A stretch of DNA of 64,000 bases from Heliocidaris tuberculata (lineage: Eukaryota; Echinodermata; Echinoidea; Camarodonta; Echinometridae), in assembly GCA_025618425.1 (NCBI GenBank), contig CM046833.1, positions 30,690,180-30,754,179 of the forward strand, read 5' to 3'. The notes below the pieces were generated by a model. That model had not been told where the DNA came from. It worked only from the letters and a program-made list of their open reading frames with translations, and ran no database searches. Shown in pieces: positions 55,370-64,000 of the stretch; position 1 is the first letter of the stretch, and every line of letters starts with the position of its first letter. A program made the position numbers and the translations under genes.

Positions 55370-55549
55370 TTATAGAACTCCTCGAGACCATATGATGCGT
55401 CTTGTGTACCTGGTAGGATCGTCTGGCAGACAGAGGAATGCTCCATTCTCTGGTGAGTAGTCACAGCTGAAGCCATCGGGACAGTCGCATAACCATCTTC
55501 CCTTGCGAGCTTTACGTCCAGAGCACTGCATGTATTCCTTCACTTTGCA
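55370..55549 (-). CDS. CART-type neuropeptide precursor, terminal exon (partial gene)
   Basis: On the minus strand the acceptor AACTTTTCAG precedes CKVKEYMQCSGRKARKGRWL, then CDCPDGFSC and a sixth Cys before LPDDPT; the frame ends at TAA 55370-55372. The spacing C-x7-C-x11-C-x-C-x5-C-x10-C matches vertebrate CART (C-x5-C-x11-C-x-C-x5-C-x6-C) exactly in the central three intervals, including the RKGxxxxLCDCPxGxSC pattern. CART peptides are secreted signals processed from larger precursors and held by three disulfides. The signal-peptide exon must lie at higher coordinates, possibly past 64000. A tail of about 17 residues after the last Cys is unusual. A donor AG/GTACAC inside the tail could shorten this exon. 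Confidence 0.85.
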   Translation of the reverse strand, partial: CKVKEYMQCSGRKARKGRWLCDCPDGFSCDYSPENGAFLCLPDDPTRYTRRIIWSRGVL

Positions 55550-55569
55550 CTGAAAAGTTCACAGAGATA

Positions 55570-56043
55570 AAGTCGAGAGGTTACTAACGTGCAGCCAAAA
55601 AATAGTGCATGCAAGTTTGTATTCATTATCAGGATTATGAAAAATGCGAGAGATTCTCTATTTGAAAAAGGAAATTTTGTCAACATTTTCTAGCCCACCG
55701 ACTCTATACAGTAGCGATGAAATTCGTACTGTGGATATTTTATATTAACATTGGATCTAGAAGGATTCGTTGTTTAGTACTCATTGCTAATGATTCTTCA
55801 ATGAGTGATATAGATGATACAAAATCATATGTCATACGGGATAGAGAGATGTCTAAAACGATATGCGACTCACTTTTAAATGATTTCACTGCAACAAGAT
55901 GCACCGCTCAACGTGACCATTAATGTAGAGCGTTGGTAATACTTTATAATTATGACTAAATAAATTTGAATTAATTATTCGTATGTTGAGTAAGCTTGAA
56001 ACTATTCCAATTGCATTCCTATGATGTAGCATATAATCATGAC

Positions 56044-56046
<3 letters not shown>
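55570..56046. other. No exon recognised upstream of the CART exon
   Basis: Presumed CART intron sequence, AT-rich. Confidence 0.4.
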
Positions 56047-56080
<34 letters not shown>

Positions 56081-56095
56081 ATATATATATATATA
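56047..56095. repeat. TA microsatellite
   Basis: TA blocks split by TATGATATA. Confidence 0.95.
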
Positions 56096-56524
56096 CTTGG
56101 GAACATCACTTCTGGCGAACTCTAATTTTTCAGGATTTATGACCACACAAACACACCCACACACGCCCACACACACAATAAAGACATTTTACTTCCAATT
56201 CATTAATCCCATTTAGAATTAGGCTATATATTTAGTGTATTTCGTTGTATAATCAATAAAAGATGACGCCTACTTTCTTCTGCAAGCGAATGGTAAATGT
56301 ATTATATATATAAAATAGTATATTTATATATATAATATTCAAAAAATTGTCTGATGGAGATTAGAAATATAGAGAGACACAGAATAAATCACTCAGATAG
56401 ACACAAAAAGTTCAATATTTCGCCAATAAAGCTTCTCCAGGAAATGATACTTCATTACAAAAAAAATGCTCCAAGGATGTAGTGCAAAGCGCGTATAATA
56501 TTGTCAAAACATCAAGCGTAAATA

Positions 56525-56700
56525 AGCAAAAGAGTCAAGGCGTGATATAAAGAGAGAAAGAGAAAGAACGAGAGAGAGGAAAGGAGAGAAAGGGAGTGAG
56601 AGGGGTAGATAGGGAGTGAAAGACAGTGAAGCAGAAAAAAGGAGAGCAAAGGATAGGAAGAGAGTAGAAAAAAGAGAGAAATAAAGGAGAGAGACAAGAG

Positions 56701-56744
<44 letters not shown>

Positions 56745-56805
56745 AATATATAAGTTCTGCTCGGAGATGAAATGTAAATCGCAAAACAATAAATGAATAA
56801 ACTCC

Positions 56806-56864
<59 letters not shown>

Positions 56865-56955
56865 CTGCGAAGGCGATTACAAAAATGTGACACAAAACAG
56901 AATAAAGCACTCCGTTAAACACAAATGTCTTATTAAATATATATATATATATATA
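56525..56955. repeat. GA-rich and TA microsatellite cluster
   Basis: GA-rich 56545-56700, then TA at 56702-56742, 56806-56862 and 56939-56956. The Tyr/Ile-rich frames on the minus strand are artefacts. Confidence 0.93.
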
Positions 56956-57104
56956 TTTCATTGTAATATTTCATTTAAGCCACGATTCAAGGCAAACCCG
57001 ACACCGAAACTGCAGGTTTATTTATGTTGCCCTCACTTCAAATGTATTCATATGTCGAAATACATTCGTCTTTTATTCTAATTGCGAGTGACAAGTCTTT
57101 AAAG

Positions 57105-58000
57105 TACACATTCAAAGAAAATCACAAATATGATAAATAATGTATCACTAGAAACTGGCAAGTTAACAGATAGCAATCGTATCAGTTTAAAGTCAACTAC
57201 ATATCAGGTAATTAAACAAGCGCTTCGCCAAAAAAAATAACAATGTTTCAATGACGTCAATAAAGGGAACAATCCTGTCCAAGCAGACGACGTCCCATAA
57301 AGAATGAACATAAGTGCAGTGCAGTTATTTCTCAAATTATAAAGAATTTAGTGTATTCAAACGTGCCCATATTTCACACCATTCTAAAATGGGAATGAAA
57401 CAGATTCTGATTACTGAAATCTTTTGTTTGTAAATATATAGGATGAGGGTTAATGAACAATCAAAGAAACCACACTTTCAAATTGAAAAGCCCGCTGAAT
57501 GATTGCAAGGACGGTATTCATCCCTCATTCAACGCCGAACGTCCAGCGGTGTATGCAGCTGTGAATGCAATGGCGTCTATTTTGTTTACAAGCAACTGAT
57601 TCCTTTATTCTTGTAACGCTTCATTTTCCATCCAAATAAACCCATGCACGGGGTTTAGAGTGAGGCAATATATGTATTAAACATAATAGACTAATGCTAG
57701 TGAAGTGAAATAACTGAAGAGAAGATGACAAAACAGGCACTGAAATATGTGAGATGTTATGGGACATCGTCTGCTTGTGCAATTAACGTCCTGTCTTTGA
57801 CGTCACACATTTCAGCGGCTTTCGGAGAGCTGTTCAGGTGCTATGTCGGGGCTGTATTTTAGCAATTTGTAATTGATAATAATCATTACTTCGAATGTTT
57901 GCAAGCGTCGAATTTTGACAAACTTGTCCGGTCTAAGCTTCACCTACGCAATAATGAAACTTAAGTCAGTTTTAAAAATCAATGAATATCTACTTTAAAT
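57105..58000. repeat. Second copy of the 900-bp module of 38450-39385
   Basis: Shared blocks run in the same order: AAATCACAAATATG, GCAGACGACGTCC, CAATCAAAGAAA with CACACTTTC, AAGCCCGCTGAAT, GACAAAACAGGCACTGAAA, CATCGTCTGCTT, GATAATAATCATTACTTC. TGACGTCA lies near both arms, as in the first copy. Confidence 0.85.
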
Positions 58001-58154
58001 GAATAGTCTATTATGATGTTCATGACAGTGATATTAATTTACATGTAGAAATACTTGAAAGAGCAGGTTGCCTAGTACGGTTTGTGTATGTTTTTGTATA
58101 TTTTGTGTTACTGTCTCTGCCTGCAGAAGATAATTGCGTCACTTGGTGAATATT

Positions 58155-58370
58155 GACCAGTGGCGTAGCTACATGGGGCACGGGGCATCCCCAGTAACTT
58201 GCGGGGAAAAGAGAATAAAAAAGAAAGAACAATGAAGAGAAATAAAAAGTGTAGACAAAGGAAAGTGAAAGGAGATGACAGGATCATTCCACAAACCGTC
58301 TTCCTAATCGACAGCATTTTAAATTCATATTTAACCCACCTTGTAAGGGTAGTACGAGTCATGCTCCATT
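58155..58370. mobile_element. CAGTGGCGTAGC-type element fragment
   Basis: Begins CAGTGGCGTAGCTACATGGG and GGCATCCCC, as at 38272, followed by an A/G-rich stretch also present in that copy. It lies beside the 900-bp module, as at 38270-39460. Confidence 0.6.
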
Positions 58371-58439
58371 GACAATTGCAAAGCTGTCAATTTACTACAA
58401 AATGTGTACACTTACCCATCCCTAACTTCAACTTTGCAC

Positions 58440-58620
58440 AAAATACTGCTATAATCCCTAACGCTAACCCTAAACCTAAACCTAATCCAAAAGCCAATTG
58501 CAACCCTTACCTTAACCATATACCTTTAATGAAATAAAGACAGGAGCGATTCTCGCCTGAACAAATGTTGGAGCATCCCTCCCATAATGTCAGCGCCCCC
58601 ACAAAGGCTGGACCCATGCT
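58440..58620 (+). repeat. Telomere-motif dispersed repeat copy
   Basis: CCCTAACGCTAACCCTAAAC is followed by AATGAAATAAAG and AAATGTTGGAGC, matching the right flank of the 44516-45730 array (GACGAAATAAAG, TATGTTGGAGC). Confidence 0.6.
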
Positions 58621-59346
58621 ATGCCATTGTATCATATTTTGACCATATTTATCATCATACGTTCGGAGTTATTAAGATCCCGTATCACCTGTCCGATTCA
58701 CACTCTCCTCTGTTGTTTACTTGCAGTAAATAAGATCCTTCCAGCTTGCCAATCTAAATCAGCTTCCACAATAATACCCATGTATATGAGGAGACTTAAT
58801 TATAACTGTTATTTACTGAATGATTTATGACCAGCGTGTGGGCCTTCAGTTGAAATAAATCATTCAGTGCTATATGTTGTCATGCTAAGGAACATTGGGC
58901 AACAACACACTTTGGCTTCATCATGTTCTCGTTGTAAACTGAATTATTTATTTGCTACTTCTTTATTAAGGAGTACACTGATTTGTTACATGTCACATGT
59001 TGGAATCAAACGTTCCTTCCTGAAGTCTGAACTTTTGTTTAAAGGTCTCCAAATAAACTGACTGTAGTTTATTAGTTTGAAGGGTTATTCCTTACTATTT
59101 CTGCATTTCAATATCTTTTTCTTTAATAGAAATAGTACATTTTAAAATTTGTTTCATGATAATATTATTAACGTCTGGCTTTAGAACGATTTCCTCCCCC
59201 CCCCCCCTCCCCCATTTATTCTTTACTGCGTTTCTTCATAATTGAATGAATATACTGACATAAGGACGCCTCTCTAAAATGCAAAATTGTCACCTTTTTT
59301 TTTTTTCTTCCCGTTTTTTTTTCTTTTCGTTTTACTGTCTCACGTC

Positions 59347-59377
<31 letters not shown>

Positions 59378-61640
59378 CCGCTCTCTCTAACCCTCTCGAA
59401 CGTTATCTCTCGGTCTCGTTATTTCTTTCTATTTTGAATGCATTTTCTGCATTTATCACACCTTTATTTATGAAGGCCGGCTATAGAGACAACGGAGCTG
59501 TGTCACCTTTATTTACTTATTGATTACTATTATGGGCTGTACCCTTTCAGTCATACTTCCGTTTCTCAAGAAAGGAAACAAACAACAATTCGATATGTTT
59601 GTGGCTTTACTTTTCCAAAGAATGAAGCATGAATGACGTACGCTTAGAAACATTATGACGTCATAGTGAGAATGACCAATGGCATTGCCATCATTTACTT
59701 CTCGCCGTTTGTTTTGCATGTTATTTAAAGCTGACAAATAAGTTATCCTCGGACTGACAGCGTTAAGGCATTTGTTTGTTGGGGTAGCATTATGAAGGAT
59801 ATTCACTTTACTTCACTCACTCACAGTTGTTATTTTCTTATCCTTCGCTTGCCTCTCGATATCAAATTATGTATCTAATATTAAAATGGGACAAACTGAA
59901 TAATTGGATTTTGTTGTATCTTTGGTGTACTTTGCACATTTTTAATCTTATTTCTCACACTTCTTTATGGCGTTACATCAATTTACTTTAATGATCCTAT
60001 GTAATAGATGATATGCAAACGATGTTAAGATTTGAATTTGATCATTGTTTTATTTATCTGTTTAACTGAGGTTGTTGGTTCACTTTAAACAATGCTACGT
60101 TCCTCTGGGATAGAAACACAACTGTATTCTTCAACATAGAGGTCATATCACTGTCGTCATTCAAACCTTGCGATGTTACTCACTCGGATTAGAATTACAG
60201 AAACATTGACAGAGGACAGGATGGTGGATGGTAACTAGACCTCTACCAGGAGGCGATCTCCAGGCTAGACGGAGGTGACTCGGCGGAAGAAACGTGATTT
60301 TCACACTTTAGTAGATCCGGGGGATCACATCAGCCACTCCCTCCCAATTTGAAAACAAAATCGTATCGGAAGAAAATGCCCGACCCGCGGGACCATACTA
60401 ACAAAAAAGTCTCTCCGCCCCGTTCCTCTTTACACCCCAAATTTCTGATAATCCTGGTTTCCTATATATTGTTGGTCATGCCAAGACAAAAAAAGTCCTT
60501 TTTACCCCCTCCCATTTCCGACCGTTCTTGATACGCCCCTCTGGACAATTTTATCATGAATTTGTAGCTCGTAAGAGACTCTTCAAATTTCACCACATGT
60601 AGCGATTTGATGGTAGAAGCGAAGCATGATTTCAGCCAGTGTTGAGTAAAAAAAGAACCGGAATGTTTGTTTGGTAAAATCCTATCCAAAATTAGTTGAA
60701 CATTACCTCCAAAATAGTAAAAAGTACCCAGTATTGTGTAAACGTTCACCCAACAAACATGCAGGTTCCATTTTTACCCAATGTTGGGTAAAATAATACC
60801 GAACATGCTTTTAGAGTGCATGCGATCAGGAGACACAGACTCGAATTAATTCCTTATTTTACAAATACATACTTATTTAAATAAGAAAAAATACGCATAG
60901 GACAAATTACATCAGATATGAGTAATAGAAAGAGAAAGGGGGAAAAAAGAAAGTGTTGCATAATCTTATACATAGAATATCTATCTTGGTTACGATAATG
61001 GATGGTTATGGCGTTCTGACATTCGTCCTAACGACATTTACTATCAAAGTCAAACAACAGGCCACGTAAGTGGACTGATGTTGTTTAAATGAATATTAAT
61101 GACTTGTATCATTGTGGCTACTTAAAGTATGACAAATGAAATGGGCAAATAAAAAAAGCAAATAAGACAAAATTAATAATGAAGTCTTCTTTAGCGCCGG
61201 TATCTGCCAACTCAGGCGCTCATTGCGCTTAATTGCTCCAAAATTATAGTACATAAATCAGCTGAGTTCCATAGGAGCACAGGCTTGTGGTATTTACAGT
61301 TAAAACAAAGTCCAATATTCATATATATAATCAGAAATTTTAAAAAGTACAGTTATGTATGTCCCTTGATTTTTTTCCGCTCCTTCCTCTATTTTTGTTA
61401 TTTAACATAGTGAATCTTTATTCACTGTTCACAACATAGATATTGATAACAAATATATAAGACAATAATACTATTACTGCATATATCAATAACTTGAGCA
61501 AGAGTAAAAATGATATATTCATAAACGAAATAAGAATATAAAATATGGTGATGTATACAGATGTAGTCTAATGAACTTTTCTATATATAGGTGTTTTACC
61601 AAGAAATATAAGGAATGGGTAATTACAAGGAGTTGAAAAT
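58621..61640. other. No gene recognised
   Basis: Includes a C-run (59197-59212), CT repeats (59350-59380), a fragment at 60320-60540 resembling the CAGTGGCG family (CTGATAATCCTGGTTTCC, GATACGCCCC) and AT-rich DNA. No exon with consistent splice sites was found on either strand, including for the missing CART exons. Confidence 0.4.
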
Positions 61641-61888
61641 AGCTGAACAAAGACAAGCCGCATGCCTCAGCTGGATCCAAGCGAATGCTTTGAGATACAT
61701 GTATACATTAGAATAGTAATCATTATAAACAATTGTAAGGATATGACATATAAAACAGCTTTGGCAACTCTCGTGGAAATAATTATAATTGTGAGAAATA
61801 AAAATGAGAGAATAATGGTTTCGTAGCTTAAATCAAAGTTCCCCAGAGTTGTCCTCCCTTTTTGAATTTTTGCAAAAGATTGAAAAAA

Positions 61889-61960
61889 TGTCTCCGCCGG
61901 GAATCGAACCCGGGTCGTTGGCTTAGAACGCCAATGCCTTAACCACTAGACCACGGAGAC
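61889..61960 (-). tRNA. tRNA-Arg (anticodon UCU)
   Basis: 72 nt, read on the minus strand: acceptor GTCTCCG pairs with CGGAGAC, discriminator A. The anticodon stem TTGGC/GCCAA closes a 7-nt loop GTTCTAA, giving anticodon TCT. The A box is TGGTCTAGTGG and the B box GGTTCGATTCC. A T6 Pol III terminator follows directly. It has G at position 9. Confidence 0.93.
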
Positions 61961-62221
61961 GGGCCAGTGATTTCGGCGACACCAGATTCAATTGACAGAA
62001 GGATTGACAAATCTTCAACCTTATTAATTAATTCCTTTGTCATGTTTGTCGGGGGCAGTATGTATACATGTATCTCAAAGCATTCGCTTGGATCCAGCTG
62101 AGGCATGCGGCTTGTCTTTGTTCAAAACTCACCTGCCCCCGACAAAGGAATTAATTAATAAGGTTGAAGATTTGTCAATCTGTCGGTCAATTGAATCTGG
62201 TGTCGCCGAAATCACTGGCCC

Positions 62222-62293
62222 GTCTCCGTAGTCTAGTGGTTAAGGCATTGGCGTTCTAAGCCAACGACCCGGGTTCGATTCCCGGCGGAGACA
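62222..62293 (+). tRNA. tRNA-Arg (anticodon UCU), second copy
   Basis: Identical to the minus-strand copy except A instead of G at position 9. All stems, the loop GTTCTAA and the T6 terminator after position 62293 are intact, so both copies look functional. Confidence 0.93.
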
Positions 62294-62387
62294 TTTTTTC
62301 AACCTTTACAAAAATTCAAAAAGGGAGGACAGCTCTGGGGAACTTTGATTTAAGCTACGCAACCATTATTCTCTCATTTTCATTTCT

Positions 62388-62391
<4 letters not shown>

Positions 62392-62470
<79 letters not shown>
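62392..62470. repeat. CA/TA microsatellite
   Basis: CACACACA followed by more than 70 bp of TA, directly at the edge of the tRNA inverted repeat. Confidence 0.95.
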
Positions 62471-62472
<2 letters not shown>

Positions 62473-64000
62473 CTAGAAAACGCAAAAGAACGTGTTTGAT
62501 TGTGAAAAATCTATTTTAAGCTGCTTGAATAAAGAAAATTTCAGGCAAAAAAGCGTTCACAATTAATTGTTCTCGTGGTTTTATATTGTTCCAAACTACC
62601 GCTTGGATGAATATTTAATCATATTCCGTATCCTCCACCAATGTCAAATTTTAGCCTCAGAGCAACTTTATCCCTTTTTCGAGACAAAAATACGGTGAAG
62701 AGGGGGCATAAGAACTCCTCGAAGAAGAACTGGAAACCTGCATTTCATGGAACAATGGTCATCAAATAGTAATTGGCTCTTGAGAATCTTGCAATCTGTA
62801 ACAAAATCAATGATTCTGTAAATATTGGTGGGTTTCCTCGAAATCGGTCTTCGGATTGATTTCGTCCAGGAGAGGAATTTGGTCAGACTGATATCGTAAC
62901 AAAATTGTAGTTTTCGATACTTAGCCCTGACATTTTTTGATCTTTTAACTTTTCTTAAACAATTACAGAAATTATAACTGTAGGGGTGTGTTGTTAATGT
63001 TACTGTATAACGCTGATTCATTAAAAAAAATCATAATAATTTTATTTTCAAAACTTTGCAAACGTTATTCACTACCTTTAAGACTGGGTTATGCAAGTTC
63101 AGTTAGACGAATGGCAGACAAAATCAGATCAATTGTCCCACTGCTTTCTCTAATCAACATTGAGTGAATGAAATAAATGCTGTTCCTGCTAGTTTTGAAG
63201 AAGGTTGTTATAGATCCAATATCTCGCTCGCCCTGTCCTGGAATCTAATTCAGTCGTACTCAAATTCCATTGCCAAGCGTTGAGTGGCGGGTATTCGTTA
63301 CAACGCGGTTTTTATTCGCTTATTTTCTCTTCTCCCCTCTCCTATCCTACCTTTTTATCCTTCGTTCCTAATTCGATGCTTTCTCTCTCTCTCTATATAT
63401 ATATATCTCTCTCTCTCTTTCTTTCTCTCTTTATAATTTTTTTCCTTTCTTTTTGTTTCTCACTCCCCCTCCCTCTCTCTTTTTCTCTCTCATCTGTTCT
63501 TCTTTATATGTCAATTTTCTGACAATTTTCCTCATTTTTTTGGCCATCTCATGCCACTTTCCCTCGAATTCATTTACAATAATTTTTATTCATTCAATCC
63601 CCTTGGTCAGTCTTCTCGTATCCCTTCCTTCCCTCGCTAAATTAAAAAGCATTGTAATCTTTTGATATGAAATCCATCCGCGCCCACATTCAATAAACGC
63701 ACAACATGTTTTACATTCAATCGTTATCTAGTTTACTCGGCAGTTATTCAAAAACTTATTAGTATTGATGAGTCTGGCAAAGTTACTGTTTCTAGTGACG
63801 GTAACCATTGTAACGCTCATCATAACCTTGGTTATCCATCTTTTAAACACATTGTTTACCTTTAATTGACTGCAATCACTGGAATATAGGTATTATTTCA
63901 AAACTAATGTGACACAAATTGCATTGCTAGTGATTTTTTCCTCATATTACTGAACCTGTCCCAGTCACAACAGGTATATAATTCTTTTATGAAGCTTTGA
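62471..64000. other. No gene recognised
   Basis: The 117-codon minus-strand frame at 62668-63021 lacks any recognised motif. CT-rich DNA lies at 63380-63500. Nothing else can be supported. Confidence 0.4.

Larger units (their letters stand above)
61791..62390. repeat. Inverted repeat carrying two tRNA genes
   Basis: The left arm 61791-62058 and right arm 62133-62390 are near-identical inverted copies (GTGAGAAATA against TTTCTCAC at the outer ends, GTCGGGGGCAG against CTGCCCCCGAC inside). The 74-bp spacer (62059-62132) also has an inverted copy at about 61645-61709, outside the left arm. This implies an inverted piece of a former tandem array. Confidence 0.92.

Noticed and set aside
56504..56961. 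Tyr/Ile-rich membrane-like frames
   Set aside because: Translation of TA and GA microsatellites.
59513..59806. Minus-strand frame with a KRR site, considered as a CART upstream exon
   Set aside because: The N-terminus is not a signal peptide, and no donor in a compatible phase was seen.
62668..63021. 117-codon minus-strand frame, with a second open frame (RYQSDQIPLLDEINPKTDFE) over 62800-62905
   Set aside because: Considered as a missing CART precursor exon, but there is no signal peptide or dibasic site and the frame stops at TGA. No family was recognised.

Overview
The window is nuclear DNA from an invertebrate deuterostome, most likely an echinoderm and possibly a sea urchin. It is AT-rich and intron-dominated, with long C/G, TA, CT/GA and CTT runs, tRNA-derived SINEs, hAT- and Harbinger-like short transposons and decayed non-LTR retrotransposons. 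There are no operons; every gene is built from short exons with GT-AG introns. The phylum is inferred from gene content (a heme-type soluble guanylate cyclase, a short cysteine-rich antimicrobial-like precursor and a CART-type neuropeptide) and from repeat style. Placement at species level is not possible from the sequence alone.

Layout: 1-12042 holds no recognised host gene, only repeats, the largest being a broken LINE on the minus strand (about 7985-10500). 12043-38035 (+) is a soluble guanylate cyclase gene that I assembled by hand from 13 coding exons. All intron phases agree, giving a 753-residue protein with H-NOX, HNOBA/PAS-like, coiled-coil and class III cyclase domains, plus a C-terminal tail. 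It keeps the heme histidine and every cyclase residue that is normally divided between alpha and beta subunits, so a homodimer could be active. Its introns carry nested transposons, foldback elements and decayed copies of two of its own catalytic exons.

From about 41486 to 50070 (+) lies a second gene: a TATA-type promoter, a non-coding first exon and three coding exons for a 90-residue secreted precursor. The precursor has a signal peptide, an acidic propeptide, a Lys-Arg cleavage site and a short cationic peptide with four cysteines. Its introns hold a 20-copy array of a roughly 60-bp repeat rich in CCCTAA telomere-like motifs, an L1-like LINE tail and a long CTT tract. At 55370-55549 (-) is the terminal exon of a CART-type neuropeptide precursor; its earlier exons were not found. 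The right end carries two tRNA-Arg(UCU) genes in a head-to-head inverted repeat (61791-62390).

The three protein genes do not form an obvious pathway. One makes cGMP in the cytoplasm in response to a gas ligand; the other two encode secreted peptides that need prohormone processing. The most unusual material is structural: decayed exon copies in the cyclase gene, a duplicated splice-acceptor region, a telomere-like intronic satellite, an 80-bp hairpin element in several copies, nested transposons with clean target duplications, and a CART C-terminus whose DNA is shared with a neighbouring degenerate repeat.
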